Source: Nitrospira sp. CG24C
GTDB lineage: Bacteria; Nitrospirota; Nitrospiria; Nitrospirales; Nitrospiraceae
Direction of reading: 5' to 3'
Length of the DNA: 64,000 nt
Assembly (NCBI GenBank): GCA_002869885.2
Contig: NEWR02000018.1
Coordinates: forward strand, 78,313-142,312
Positions 18,124 through 27,353 of the stretch are shown piece after piece; within the stretch, counting starts at the first letter, position 1; every line of letters begins with the position of its first letter. Below the pieces are notes generated by a model. It made no database searches and had not been told where the DNA came from. It saw only the letters and a program-made list of their open reading frames with translations. The translations under genes were made by a program, and so were the position numbers.

Positions 18124-19491
18124 ATGAGATTACTCAGGGCAGGACCGGCTGTCCTCCTAATGGCTCTCTTCCTCAGCCTGTGGTTCAGCTTCTCCGTTCC
18201 CGCTATGGCAGTGCAGGCTACAGCCCCCACAAAATCCACTACAGTAGCCCCCTCTACAATTGCGGACGATAGCGCAGCGGCGGAAGACGACCCGGACGCA
18301 AATCTGGTCCCACTCGACACCGAAGGCCCGCCACCGGAAGCCGCGAGCCCTTCAAAAACAACGACTAGCACAGTTCCGAGGACTGAAGATCTCATACAGT
18401 TGAACCCGACGGGAAGCTCACCAGCGACCGTTCGTTTTTCAGATGCTTTAAATCCCCCGGCTGAACTCACCCAGATACAAGATTCTTCCCGAAATGCCGC
18501 AGATCAGATGGAGTATACGAGCTATGATGTTCCAATCGTCCTGGACTCCTCGGTCCAGGCCCATATTCGTTACTTCAATACAGCTATCCATGGTCGCTTC
18601 GGCGAATGGCTCTTCCGACTCAGCCGCTATCGGCCCCTTGTTGAGACGATCTTCACGGAATTTCACCTCCCCAGCGATCTGGTCTACCTCTCCCTGGTGG
18701 AAAGCGGATTCAACCCCTACGCCTACTCGCGAGCCAAAGCCACGGGCCCTTGGCAATTCATGAAGGGGACGGCCAAGGTCTATGGGCTTCGCGTCGACAA
18801 TTACGTTGATGAACGTCGGGATCCTATCAAATCTACGGTTGCTGCGGCACGTTACCTCCGCGATCTCTACGACCTCTTCGGCGCCTGGCCGCTTGCGATG
18901 GCAGCCTATAATGCTGGAGAAGGCAAGGTGATGCGAGCCCTCCACAAGGCCCGCGCCGAAAGCTTTTCCGAAATTTCAAAGACCCGATTGATTCGACGGG
19001 AGACGAAAGAGTACGTACCACGATTCATGGCCGCCACCATTATCGCGAGAAACCCCGATCGATACGGCTTCACTCAGGAATCTGCCAAACCGCATCAATT
19101 TGATGAAGCGATCATCACACGACCCGTCCATTTTCGCGCGATCGCTAATGTCACCGGCATTCCCTATGAAGAGCTCCGGCTCTTAAATCCCGAGCTGCGG
19201 CGCGACGCAACACCACCCGGTGATGAGACCTACCACTTAAAGGTTCCGGTGGGAATGAAAGAGAAAGTGGAACAGTTACTTGACCGCATCCCGACCTACA
19301 AGTTCCCACAGCTTCCGGCAAAGGCTCAGTTTGTTACCGCCGGGCCCTCTCGCTGGTATAAAGTCCAGGTGGGAGACACACTGGGAAAAGTATCGAAACG
19401 GTTTCGCATCCCGCTGAAGACGCTCAAGACAAAGAATAGCCTCTCCGACCCGACGATTCGACCGGGCGACTTTCTTGTTATCAGCCGGTAA
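18124..19491 (+). CDS. Membrane-bound lytic transglycosylase D-like protein with LysM
   Basis: About 455 residues from the ATG at 18124, giving a clean signal peptide (MRLLRAGP then a hydrophobic stretch to VPAMA). Earlier in-frame starts exist at 18082 and 17920. A low-complexity Thr/Pro/Ser-rich linker follows, then the family 1 SLT domain: LVYLSLVESGFNPYA, whose Glu is catalytic, GPWQFMKGTAKVYGL, and MAAYNAGEGKV. A weak LysM-like repeat and a C-terminal LysM (WYKVQVGDTLGKVSKRF) bind peptidoglycan. The enzyme would cleave peptidoglycan glycan strands in the periplasm. The layout matches MltD. Confidence 0.9.
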   Translation: MRLLRAGPAVLLMALFLSLWFSFSVPAMAVQATAPTKSTTVAPSTIADDSAAAEDDPDANLVPLDTEGPPPEAASPSKTTTSTVPRTEDLIQLNPTGSSPATVRFSDALNPPAELTQIQDSSRNAADQMEYTSYDVPIVLDSSVQAHIRYFNTAIHGRFGEWLFRLSRYRPLVETIFTEFHLPSDLVYLSLVESGFNPYAYSRAKATGPWQFMKGTAKVYGLRVDNYVDERRDPIKSTVAAARYLRDLYDLFGAWPLAMAAYNAGEGKVMRALHKARAESFSEISKTRLIRRETKEYVPRFMAATIIARNPDRYGFTQESAKPHQFDEAIITRPVHFRAIANVTGIPYEELRLLNPELRRDATPPGDETYHLKVPVGMKEKVEQLLDRIPTYKFPQLPAKAQFVTAGPSRWYKVQVGDTLGKVSKRFRIPLKTLKTKNSLSDPTIRPGDFLVISR

Positions 19492-19570
19492 GCTCGATTC
19501 CCCCTCTCCGCTAACCCGCAAAATGGACCAAGCGAAAGCCGGGGTACCGACAGGGCAGAGGCCTGGCTGT

Positions 19571-20383
19571 CTAGGGAGCTTTCTTGCTTGTTGAAGGAGG
19601 AGGAGATGGAGGACTCTTCTTCGATGGGACAATGGCCGGAGCCGTTGCTGTCGAGGCAGGCTGTGATTCCAGCGATTTCTTGGTATCCAATATCTTGGTT
19701 CGGATCGTCGCCTCGCTGGTGAAAGGAGAGTTCGGATAGGTCTTTATCAATTCCCGATAGCGCGCCGATGCTCCATCAGGCCGCGCTAGGGACTCTTCAA
19801 GCCGTGCCAACTCAAATAGCGCCTGATCCCGGTTCAACGTACCGGGAGTCTCCAAAATGCCGATGAGGGCCTTCACTGCTTGATCTCTGTCTCCCTTGTG
19901 CAAATACACATAGGCCAAACGTTGTTGCACCAACCCCGCCATTGAAGCATTCGAGCTATATAATGTAAGAAATCGCTGATAGGCATCAATTGCCGCGCCC
20001 AGTTCATTGGCCTGGACCAACGTATTTCCCAAATGATACAAGGCGAGTGGTGCCGTAGAGGTGCGTGGGTATTGATCGACAATTTGTCGGTACCTCGTGA
20101 TCGCTTCCTTGAGCGCATGATCAGCCTTTTGAGGATCATTGGCGGAAGGGGCTGTCAAGAAGCGCATCGCTTCACGTTCAAGGTCTTGGGCTTGCTGCGC
20201 AGCCTGGCGATCAACATAAAAAACTCCTCCGACCACGGCAGCCGCAAGCACCAACACTCCCAGACCGACCAGCACAGGGCGGCGATAGTCCTGTGACCTA
20301 TGGAGCGTATGGTCAAGCCAGCTCAACATGTGGGCTTCATCGACCGGAAGAGTTTTGGCCGGAACCTTGATACGGTAGCTCAT
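19571..20383 (-). CDS. Single-span membrane protein with TPR repeats (YfgM-like)
   Basis: About 270 residues starting MSYRIKVPAKTL; a longer frame starts at 20422. After a 40-residue cytoplasmic part comes one transmembrane segment (VLVGLGVLVLAAAVVGGVFYV), then periplasmic TPR-like helices (YRQIVDQYPRTSTAPLALYHLGN, AIDAYQRFLTLYSS, AYVYLHKGDRDQAV, YRELIKTYPNSPF). The C terminus is rich in Ser, Pro and Lys. The layout resembles YfgM/ancillary SecYEG-translocon chaperones, but identity is not certain. It is convergent with the transglycosylase and divergent from bioF. Confidence 0.72.
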   Translation of the reverse strand: MSYRIKVPAKTLPVDEAHMLSWLDHTLHRSQDYRRPVLVGLGVLVLAAAVVGGVFYVDRQAAQQAQDLEREAMRFLTAPSANDPQKADHALKEAITRYRQIVDQYPRTSTAPLALYHLGNTLVQANELGAAIDAYQRFLTLYSSNASMAGLVQQRLAYVYLHKGDRDQAVKALIGILETPGTLNRDQALFELARLEESLARPDGASARYRELIKTYPNSPFTSEATIRTKILDTKKSLESQPASTATAPAIVPSKKSPPSPPPSTSKKAP

Positions 20384-20534
20384 GGATGGATTCGTCGGAG
20401 AGGGCGAGACCTGTTTCCTCAAATTGTGTGCGCGCCTTATACTAAGGATATCACGATTTTGTCAATGAGGCAGCTCTGCCTGTCGGTTCTCGGAGAACAC
20501 ATGCCCTTCCGTCTTGCAAGACAGGCCACTTCGC

Positions 20535-21695
20535 ATGTTTGAAAAGCGACTCAATGAATCGGCTGCGCGGCATCTGACCAGACGCATTAATCCGCTCCAT
20601 TCCGGTGTCGGTCCGATGGTTGAGATGGCAGGACGCCAAATTCTCTTACTCGCTTCAAACGACTATTTGGGCCTGGCCATGCACCCAGAGGTGATTCAGG
20701 CTTCCGTCGAAGCGACACAACGGTTTGGCGCCGGGGCCGGAGCCGCTCGTTTGATTTCAGGCTCGTTGCCGCCGCATCAAGACCTAGAGTCTGCTCTGGC
20801 ACAGTTCAAAGGAACCGAGGCCGCGCTGACTTTTAGTTCCGGCTACCTTGCCAATATTGGAACCATCCCTGCACTGATCGAACAAGGCGGATTGATCCTG
20901 GCCGATCGCTTGTGCCATGCCAGCCTAATCGACGGTTGTCGCCTCAGCGCAGCCGACTTTCGAGTTTATCGCCACAACGACACCGGCCACCTCCAGTCCC
21001 TTCTGGCCAAGAGGCGCCGGGCGCGACGCACCCTGATTGTGACCGACGGCCTATTCAGTATGGACGGAGACCTCGCACCGTTGCCCGAACTCAGTCGATT
21101 AGCCCAGGCCTATGAGGCCGACCTCTATATCGATGACGCCCACGGCACGGGCGTGATGGGACCGCATGGGCGAGGAACGGCCGAACACTTCGGCCTCGAT
21201 ACACAGATCCCGTTTCAGATGGGAACATTAGGCAAAGCCTTCGGCAGCAGTGGCGCCTACCTCGCTGGATCATCGGCATTGATCCGTTATCTCATAAACA
21301 CCAGCCGCTCCTTTATCTTTACCACGGCACCCCCACCGAGTTCGGTTGCTGCCGCCATGACGGCGTTACGAGTCATACAACGAGAGCCGGAGCGACGCGC
21401 GCGCCTGTGGGCTAACCGTGAACGGTTATTTTCAGGATTGACCCAATTGGGATTCAGCCTGTCCCCTAGCGTCAGTCCAATCATGCCGATCCTCGTCGGC
21501 AATGCCGAAACCGCGCTCGTGTTTGCCAAACACCTGTTCGCAGAAGGCGTGTATGCGCCGGCGATTCGCCCGCCTACCGTTCCGGACTCCACCAGCCGCA
21601 TCCGCGTCACGGTGTCGTCCGAGCACACCACCAGCCACATCGATTACGCCCTTACCGCATTTCAACGCGCAGGACAATCGACAGGACTGATCTGA
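20535..21695 (+). CDS. bioF: 8-amino-7-oxononanoate synthase
   Basis: 386 residues from the ATG at 20535. This PLP enzyme condenses pimeloyl-ACP/CoA with alanine, the first dedicated step of biotin ring synthesis. Family signatures are NDYLGLAMHPEVIQA, GAGAARLISGS, LTFSSGYLANIG, the cofactor-contact DDAHGTGVMGPHGRG, and the PLP lysine in GTLGKAFGSSGAYLAG. No other biotin genes lie next to it. 2-Amino-3-ketobutyrate ligase and related alpha-oxoamine synthases are alternatives, but the motif set fits BioF best. Confidence 0.88.
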   Translation: MFEKRLNESAARHLTRRINPLHSGVGPMVEMAGRQILLLASNDYLGLAMHPEVIQASVEATQRFGAGAGAARLISGSLPPHQDLESALAQFKGTEAALTFSSGYLANIGTIPALIEQGGLILADRLCHASLIDGCRLSAADFRVYRHNDTGHLQSLLAKRRRARRTLIVTDGLFSMDGDLAPLPELSRLAQAYEADLYIDDAHGTGVMGPHGRGTAEHFGLDTQIPFQMGTLGKAFGSSGAYLAGSSALIRYLINTSRSFIFTTAPPPSSVAAAMTALRVIQREPERRARLWANRERLFSGLTQLGFSLSPSVSPIMPILVGNAETALVFAKHLFAEGVYAPAIRPPTVPDSTSRIRVTVSSEHTTSHIDYALTAFQRAGQSTGLI

Positions 21696-21749
21696 TCGAA
21701 TCTCTCTCCCTACCTACTGAGCCATCGAAGAATGCTCGCAGCCGCTTAG

Positions 21750-21924
21750 CCCGCATTATTCATGAAGGTTCGTCGCGAAAGCATGCAGACGCGAAGCGAG
21801 ACGGGCACTCGGAGACGTGAAGCCTGAGGCGTACTCGTGCAGTACGTCGAAGGGCTGAACGGCGAGACTGCCCGTCGCAGCCGCGTATCCGCGCTTGCAG
21901 CAGATGCTTCATGAATCATGCGGG
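21750..21924. mobile_element. MITE-like element, 175 bp, with target duplication TTAG
   Basis: The ends are imperfect inverted repeats of about 19 bp: CCCGCATTATTCATGAAGG at the left, and GCTTCATGAATCATGCGGG at the right. The element is flanked on both sides by TTAG (21746-21749 and 21925-21928), a likely target-site duplication. The interior carries further palindromes, such as GACGGGCA paired with TGCCCGTC. It encodes no protein and would need a transposase in trans. It occupies the gap between bioF and pilT, leaving little room for other signals there. Confidence 0.8.
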
Positions 21925-22036
21925 TTAGGGCTATTCCCTTGCTTTCCCATCACCCTGTGGCATGATTCACTCAAGTCGCCCGGATGTCCGACAGGCCATC
22001 ATCTTACTATTCTTATCTTATCGAGGAGTCCTCTTC

Positions 22037-23095
22037 ATGGATATTTCGAAGCTCCTGACCTTCACGGCAAAGGAGGGCGCATCGGATTGTCACATCAGCG
22101 CCGGCGAGCCACCGATGATCCGCATGAACGGGGACCTCAAGAGACTCGATCATCCCCCACTGACCACGGAAGAAACGCACTCGCTGATCTATGACATGAT
22201 GAGCGATACCCAACGGAAGAATTTCGAAGAAAAACGCGAGTGTGACTTTTCTTTTGAACTCGGCGACATCGCCAGATTCCGCGTCAATGTCTTCGTCCAA
22301 GCCCGTGGGCTTGGCGCCGTTTTTCGCAACATTCCCACCACGATCATTCCGATGGAAAAACTCGGCATGCCACCGATCGTGCGGCAGCTCTGCGATCGGG
22401 AAAAGGGACTAATCCTTGTGACCGGCCCAACCGGGTCCGGTAAATCGACAACGCTGGCCTCCATGGTCGATTATTTGAACAACACGTTCGAAGGCCACAT
22501 CCTCACCATCGAAGATCCGGTCGAGTTTGTCCACAAGTCGAAAAAATGTCTGGTTAACCAGCGGGAGCTGGGCGTCCATACCCTGTCATTCGCGAATGCG
22601 CTGAGAGCCGCTCTTCGCGAAGATCCAGACATCATCCTCGTGGGAGAAATGCGCGACCTGGAAACCATCCAGCTCGCGTTGACTGCTGCAGAAACAGGCC
22701 ACTTGGTCTTCGGCACACTCCACACTTCCAGCGCGCCGAAGACCATCGACCGCATCATCGACGCCTTTCCTCCAAACCAACAGTCCCAAATTCGGACACA
22801 GATCGCAGAAGCTTTGGAAGCGGTCATCACTCAGACCCTGCTGAAGAAAAAAGTAGGCGGTCGTGTCGCCGCGCTCGAAATCATGGTCGCCACGACCGCG
22901 GTCCGTAACCTCATCCGAGAGGGCAAATTGCACCAGATTCCCGGGATCATGCAGGCCAGTCAGAAAGACGGCATGCAAACGATGGACATGGCGCTGTACG
23001 AGCTAGCGACCCGTGGCGTCGTCACGAAAAGCGAAGCTCAATCGCGTAGCATGAACCCAAATCTGTTCGGAGCCGCTTCGAGCGGCGCAGCGTAA
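22037..23095 (+). CDS. pilT: Type IV pilus retraction ATPase PilT
   Basis: 352 residues starting MDISKLLTFTAKEGASDCHISAG; GAGGAG lies about ten bases before the ATG. A frame from 21962 is less likely. The hexameric ATPase depolymerises type IV pili. Motifs: Walker A GPTGSGKSTT, the Asp box EDPVEFVH, Walker B EDPDIILVGEMRD, and the His box TGHLVFGTLHTSSA. The C-terminal AIRNLIREGK-like arm appears as AVRNLIREGKLHQIP. It is followed 28 bp later by a second PilT-family gene, as in pilT-pilU pairs. Confidence 0.92.
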   Translation: MDISKLLTFTAKEGASDCHISAGEPPMIRMNGDLKRLDHPPLTTEETHSLIYDMMSDTQRKNFEEKRECDFSFELGDIARFRVNVFVQARGLGAVFRNIPTTIIPMEKLGMPPIVRQLCDREKGLILVTGPTGSGKSTTLASMVDYLNNTFEGHILTIEDPVEFVHKSKKCLVNQRELGVHTLSFANALRAALREDPDIILVGEMRDLETIQLALTAAETGHLVFGTLHTSSAPKTIDRIIDAFPPNQQSQIRTQIAEALEAVITQTLLKKKVGGRVAALEIMVATTAVRNLIREGKLHQIPGIMQASQKDGMQTMDMALYELATRGVVTKSEAQSRSMNPNLFGAASSGAA

Positions 23096-23123
23096 GATAC
23101 CTGGCAGGGAAACGGGGGTCGCG

Positions 23124-24299
23124 ATGGATGTCCGCAGTCTCTTGAAAGTCATGGTGGATCAAGAAGCCTCAGATCTCTACTTGACCGTCGACTCGGCTCC
23201 CGCCTATCGTGTCCACGGCTCGACACAGCAAACCTCCGCACCGCCGTTTACCAACGAACAACTCGAAGCCCTCGCGCTCGCGCTGATGCGCGGTCAGCAA
23301 CGTGGGGAATTCGAGGAAAAAATGGAAATGAACCTGGCCCTCTACTACAAGGAGCTCGGCCGTTTCCGTGTCAATATTTTTCGGCAGCGCGGGAATGTTG
23401 GTATAGTCTTCCGGCATATCAAAGCCGAAATCCAGACTGCCGACCAGCTGGGCTTGCCTCCGATTGTGAAAGACATCGCCATGACGAAGCGCGGGTTGGT
23501 GCTGGTCGTCGGAGCCACCGGTTCCGGAAAGTCCACCACCCTCGCCGCCATGATCGATCACCGCAACTCCATCCATCCCGGCCATATTGTGACCGTGGAA
23601 GATCCGATCGAATTCGTCCACAGTCATAAGCGCTCGCTCGTCACGCAGCGAGAAGTCGGCTTCGACACACTCTCATTTCAAAACGCGCTCAAGAATGCCC
23701 TGCGGCAGGCGCCGGATGTGATTCTGATCGGCGAAGTCCGGGACACGGAAACGATGGAAGCCGCGATCACCTTCGCGGAAACCGGGCACCTCTGCATCGC
23801 CACCCTCCACTCGAACAACGCGAACCAGGCCATCGAGCGCATCATGAATTTTTTCCCGGTAGAGCGGCATGCACAGATCTATCTCCAATTGTCGCTCAAT
23901 CTTCGCGCCATCATCTCGCAGCGACTCGTGCCATCCGTGGATGGAAAGCGGGCCCCGGCACTCGAGATCATGCTCGACACGCCCCGCGTGAAAGATCTCA
24001 TCAAGAAGGCCGAGGTCGATTTACTCAAAGAAGCGATGGAACAAGGGGTGGATGAAGGCTGTCAGACGTTCGACCACGTCCTATTCCAACTGTATAAGGC
24101 AGAGAGGATTTCGCTCGAACAGGCCTTGATCAATGCCGACAGTGCCAACAATCTCCGGCTCAAGATCAAGATCGAAGGTCTGAGAGGGGACGATGCGATC
24201 AACGCGCTCCTCGACAAGAAATCAGGTGACCCCACGACCGGTGCCTTCAAGATCCAGGGGGGAGCTTCAGGAAATGTGACCCCCCTACGCAAACGCTAG
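23124..24299 (+). CDS. pilU: PilT/PilU-family ATPase
   Basis: 391 residues. It shows the same ATPase core as PilT (GATGSGKSTTLAAM, VEDPIEFVHSHK, APDVILIGEVRDTETM, TGHLCIATLHSNNANQ). However, it diverges at the N terminus (YLTVDSAPAYRVHGS) and lacks the AIRNLIRE arm, having instead PRVKDLIKKAEVDLLKEAMEQG. This matches PilU, which works with PilT for forceful retraction. The extra C-terminal tail (KKSGDPTTGAFKIQGGASG) is Gly/Lys-rich. Probably co-transcribed with the preceding gene. Confidence 0.88.
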   Translation: MDVRSLLKVMVDQEASDLYLTVDSAPAYRVHGSTQQTSAPPFTNEQLEALALALMRGQQRGEFEEKMEMNLALYYKELGRFRVNIFRQRGNVGIVFRHIKAEIQTADQLGLPPIVKDIAMTKRGLVLVVGATGSGKSTTLAAMIDHRNSIHPGHIVTVEDPIEFVHSHKRSLVTQREVGFDTLSFQNALKNALRQAPDVILIGEVRDTETMEAAITFAETGHLCIATLHSNNANQAIERIMNFFPVERHAQIYLQLSLNLRAIISQRLVPSVDGKRAPALEIMLDTPRVKDLIKKAEVDLLKEAMEQGVDEGCQTFDHVLFQLYKAERISLEQALINADSANNLRLKIKIEGLRGDDAINALLDKKSGDPTTGAFKIQGGASGNVTPLRKR

Positions 24300-24349
24300 C
24301 CCCTTCACCACCAACGCGTTTCGTCACCGATCCAGAAAAAATACCACGC

Positions 24350-24829
24350 TTACTGAGCTGTAGTATCCCCTTGCCGCTCAAGATACGATGCAATCTTCTC
24401 CAGGGCGAGAGCGCTGAGTTTCGCGCCGTACCAAATCGGCATCGTGCTGGACGGATATCCCGGCACGACAAACAACCCCGGTTCGAGGACCGACTCGATC
24501 ACATACTCACGCACCGTCTTCGCATGGCCCCGGTAAGCCGGATCGGCCAATCGCGTAAGCCCCGTAGCTCCTAATAGGAGAGGCGGCCCAACGCGACCAT
24601 CGGCCCCGGAAATACCCGGAACGGTGTGGCACACCGAGCAGCCGGCTTTCGTGAAAATCTCTGCGATCGGTTCGTCCCCCGTGACCAGTGGAACTCTGTC
24701 AGGGGTAAGCACTGGCACCGATGAGGCAGGCACCGGCGTCGCTGAGGGGGGATCGAGGGAACGGAGGGCCAATACCGTCCCCAGTAACAGCGCAACGATA
24801 ATGAGGGGTGTGATAGATCGTTCAAACAT
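24350..24829 (-). CDS. Membrane-anchored monohaem cytochrome c-type protein
   Basis: About 159 residues from the ATG at 24829 (a TTG at 24841 is possible). One N-terminal transmembrane helix (ITPLIIVALLLGTVLAL) is followed by a Pro/Val-rich linker and a haem-binding CSVCH (KAGCSVCHTVPGI). Later, PSSTMPIW supplies a plausible methionine ligand. The C terminus ASYLERQ is the usual last helix of class I cytochromes. It should sit on the periplasmic side and pass electrons. The redox partner is unknown; it is not linked here to an oxidase or nitrite oxidoreductase. Confidence 0.82.
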   Translation of the reverse strand: MFERSITPLIIVALLLGTVLALRSLDPPSATPVPASSVPVLTPDRVPLVTGDEPIAEIFTKAGCSVCHTVPGISGADGRVGPPLLLGATGLTRLADPAYRGHAKTVREYVIESVLEPGLFVVPGYPSSTMPIWYGAKLSALALEKIASYLERQGDTTAQ

Positions 24830-24867
24830 GAAAACGATCAAGGAAAAGCACTGCAGCCTGTCTTGCT

Positions 24868-24946
24868 CATTTGGTCTGTCTGTCCATCTAGTCTGTCTAG
24901 TTCATCTGGTTAATTTCTTTCAACCAAACAGACGAGACAGACCGAA
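24868..24946. repeat. 9-bp-unit TCTGGT hairpin repeat
   Basis: Left arm units: CATTTGGT, CTGTCTGTC, CATCTAGT, CTGTCTAGT, TCATCTGGT. A short spacer TAATTTCTTTCA follows. The right arm has complementary units ACCAAACAG, ACGAGACAG and ACCGAAC. The two arms can pair in register. It lies upstream of the cytochrome gene, near tRNA-Glu. Confidence 0.75.
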
Positions 24947-25050
24947 CTTGTCTCAGCCACCGGTCAGTGTATCCATCCCACACGACAGACTCAACGGAAT
25001 GAAACGACTGAAACGGCGAGTCGGCCACCGAGAGGAATTGAGATAGGATG

Positions 25051-25128
25051 TGGTGTCCCCAACGGGATTTGAACCCGTGTTACTGCCTTGAAAGGGCAAT
25101 GTCCTAGGCCAGGCTAGACGATGGGGAC
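25051..25128 (-). tRNA. tRNA-Glu (anticodon TTC)
   Basis: The complement begins GTCCCCATCGTCTAGCC and ends GTTGGGGACACCA, forming a 7-bp acceptor stem. The T-arm shows GGTTCAAATCC and the anticodon loop CTTTCAA gives TTC. The 3' CCA is encoded. It stands alone, with no other tRNA in tandem. Confidence 0.95.
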
Positions 25129-25301
25129 AAAACAGAGATGCAAAAATGAGTGGGACTCTTACCATACTTCAGACTCATGTGTCACTAGAGGAGGCGGCAG
25201 GCTTCACAACGCCCGGTCGCGTTTTCGCTCCGAATTCGGTAGGATAAACCGTACCGAGCGCATTGGAGCCTCATCAGTTAGGAACTCAAGGAGCACGACG
25301 T

Positions 25302-25787
25302 ATGTCAAGACCCCGATTCGCATTGTACAGATCCCTTCTGCTCGTTGCCTGCAGCCTGATAGGAACCGGTTGTGCCCACGATACCTATCAAGAACGGGCG
25401 AACCTGATTAAGAATCATGCCGACGCATTTTATGACAGTCTGAAAACCAACCGAGTGGAATCTGCGATCAGGGACAATGAGCAGATTGAAGCGATGGCGA
25501 GCCAGATGGGAGACACCGTCAGGAAACGGGCCGGCCAACAAGGCACCACGTCGGTCGAACGGGAGTTTGCCTTGATGAACACCGCCAACGAAGCCGCAGC
25601 CACAAACTGGCTTGCACTGGGCCAATACTTCACCATCAAGCGCCAATACCTCCAAGCCCGTGCCACCTATCGACGCGTGATCGACACCTATACAAATCCC
25701 ACAGACAAGCCATATCGAGAACAGGCCCTGCGCGCCTTGAAGGATTTAGATATGCTGAATCCTCACACGACAACGACGAATCCGTGA
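25302..25787 (+). CDS. Hypothetical lipoprotein
   Basis: 161 residues. The signal peptide of MSRPRFALYRSLLLVACSLIGTGC ends in the lipobox IGTGC, so the mature protein should be lipid-anchored. The rest is helical and includes a TPR-like segment near the C terminus (YLQARATYRRVIDTYTNP, then a second helix EQALRALKDLDML). No family was recognised. It overlaps the next lipoprotein gene by four bases (GTGA), which indicates coupled translation and a joint role. Confidence 0.75.
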   Translation: MSRPRFALYRSLLLVACSLIGTGCAHDTYQERANLIKNHADAFYDSLKTNRVESAIRDNEQIEAMASQMGDTVRKRAGQQGTTSVEREFALMNTANEAAATNWLALGQYFTIKRQYLQARATYRRVIDTYTNPTDKPYREQALRALKDLDMLNPHTTTTNP

Positions 25788-26332
25788 ACGGCGGCCGCCT
25801 CCTACGCCAATTCTCTCGAATACTTCTCGGCGGGTTCCTGCTGCTCAGCTGGGGTTGCGTCCACCGAATTCACGTCGCCCCTGCGCCCCCAGCTGTTTCG
25901 CCGACCGCCATCGCGCGCTCACTTCAAGTCATTGTGCCCTTTCTCGCAGTGGAAGGAGCCGATCACATGCCGGGCATCCCTTTGCTCGACTGGCCGGCAC
26001 AGGATCTTCGAACCGCCGCGATTGACTACATCCAATCGCGGCGGTCATTTGCCTCGGTAAGCGATAAACCAGCCGATCTCACCCTGACCGTCAAAGCCTG
26101 GCTGGCAATGCGATCTCACGATAAATACCACTACCGTGTACGTCTTGAATCAGTCTTGGGCTCTTCGGAGAAGCCGGCGATCAAATCGTATCTGGTGGAA
26201 AAAGAAACGGCAGGGTCGAGCGTTCGATGGGTCACGGCTTCGGATCAAACCCCTATTGCAGAAGCAGTCCAAGCCGCACTGGATGATCTACTCGCGCAGA
26301 TCGAAGCCGATCATCTCTTGTATCGGAAATAA
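25784..26332 (+). CDS. Hypothetical lipoprotein, second of a coupled pair
   Basis: 182 residues from a GTG that overlaps the previous stop codon. The N terminus LLGGFLLLSWGC is a lipoprotein signal with the lipidated Cys at about residue 25. The mature part, with TAIDYIQSRRSFASV and DLTLTVKAWLAMRS, resembles the fold of small outer-membrane lipoproteins that gather alpha/beta secondary structure, but no named family could be assigned. Both genes of the pair would act in the envelope. Confidence 0.72.
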   Translation: MNGGRLLRQFSRILLGGFLLLSWGCVHRIHVAPAPPAVSPTAIARSLQVIVPFLAVEGADHMPGIPLLDWPAQDLRTAAIDYIQSRRSFASVSDKPADLTLTVKAWLAMRSHDKYHYRVRLESVLGSSEKPAIKSYLVEKETAGSSVRWVTASDQTPIAEAVQAALDDLLAQIEADHLLYRK

Positions 26333-26360
26333 CCCGTTGAGGATGAAAGGACTAAGAGAC

Positions 26361-26585
26361 TCAAGACCGTCGGTCAAGGAGGCGCACGGCGAGAGATCCG
26401 GTTGCCACGCCGGCCACAAACATCGCACCGACTATCCAACCAAAAGAGAGGCCCAACTTCCTCGGTTCACGACGTCGAAGTTCTCGGCTCAGATTCGGCA
26501 TATGGGATTCCGGCCCGAGCCATTCATCCTCAGACGGACGGTTTGAATCTTTCTTGAAAAGAATAGCTGTCATCTTTTCACTCAT
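26361..26585 (-). CDS. Small single-span membrane protein
   Basis: 74 residues: a charged N-terminal half (KKDSNRPSEDEW) and one C-terminal transmembrane segment (LGLSFGWIVGAMFVAGVATGSLAVRLL). The start lies directly after CAGGGGAATC on the minus strand, a usable ribosome-binding site. No family was recognised. It may be a tail-anchored or inner-membrane helper protein, but could also be spurious. Confidence 0.5.
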   Translation of the reverse strand: MSEKMTAILFKKDSNRPSEDEWLGPESHMPNLSRELRRREPRKLGLSFGWIVGAMFVAGVATGSLAVRLLDRRS

Positions 26586-26651
26586 GATTCCCCTGCCTCC
26601 CTACAAGCCCGCCCATACTAATCCCACCTCTGCGCTCTGAAACTATGCATC

Positions 26652-27344
26652 CTAAGCAGTACGAGAACCAGTAAAGTTGGCCCAGGCCTCATTGATCTGT
26701 ACGGCCGAAGCCGGCTCAAATACATGGCAATCAAGACGTAGCGAACGATCGCCGAGTGGAATGTTCAGAGAGTCACAGTGATGTGGCCGTTCGGCATTGG
26801 CATGTTGATTGGGGCGAAAGCTATTACAAGACACGCACATTCTCGCGACAGAGATCTCACCCTGCTCTTGGAGACTACGAATGACCTTTACCAGGGACGT
26901 GAGGAGGATGACTTGCTCTGGCTCAGAGAGTGCCTCTGTTGCAGTCGCCAATCGATCGGGCATCCTGGAAGAGGGCGTACAAGACCGATTTCCTTTGGCC
27001 GTCAATTGCGCCATCACAACTCGGCCATCGCTCATGTCGCGACGCCGTCGAACCAACTGCTTCCGTTCGAGTGTGGCGATGACTTCCGATGCAGTCGGAA
27101 GCCTGATGGCCAACTCATTCGCCACCGTTGAGACCTGCGCACGCTGCCCAGGCTTGGACCGAAGAAGCGTGAGAACCTGCCTCTGTAATGGGCCAAGGCC
27201 TGCTCGACCTTCTCGCCGCCATGTCCGACTTTTCATCGCCAGCCCGATTTTTTCCAGACCGGCTGCCAACTGAGTGGTCAACGCAGCTGCATCCTGTAAT
27301 ACCGATGACTTCTTCCCGCTCTTGAGCACACGCAATCTAGCCAT
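26652..27344 (-). CDS. MarR-type regulator with C-terminal Cys/His (probable zinc) domain
   Basis: About 230 residues from the ATG at 27344, preceded by AGGAG. A longer frame to 27485 crosses the operator and is unlikely. The first ~150 residues form a winged helix (GPLQRQVLTLL, STVANELAIRLPTASEVIATLERKQLVRRRRDMSDGR). The C-terminal part has CVSCNSFRP, then PHHC, then LDCHVFEPA: four Cys and a His pair that look like a zinc site. Such a tail is known in a subgroup of MarR proteins. An inverted repeat in its own leader suggests self-control. No obvious target gene is adjacent, as both sides are degraded DNA. Confidence 0.82.
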   Translation of the reverse strand: MARLRVLKSGKKSSVLQDAAALTTQLAAGLEKIGLAMKSRTWRREGRAGLGPLQRQVLTLLRSKPGQRAQVSTVANELAIRLPTASEVIATLERKQLVRRRRDMSDGRVVMAQLTAKGNRSCTPSSRMPDRLATATEALSEPEQVILLTSLVKVIRSLQEQGEISVARMCVSCNSFRPNQHANAERPHHCDSLNIPLGDRSLRLDCHVFEPASAVQINEAWANFTGSRTA

Positions 27345-27353
27345 AGGAGCTCC

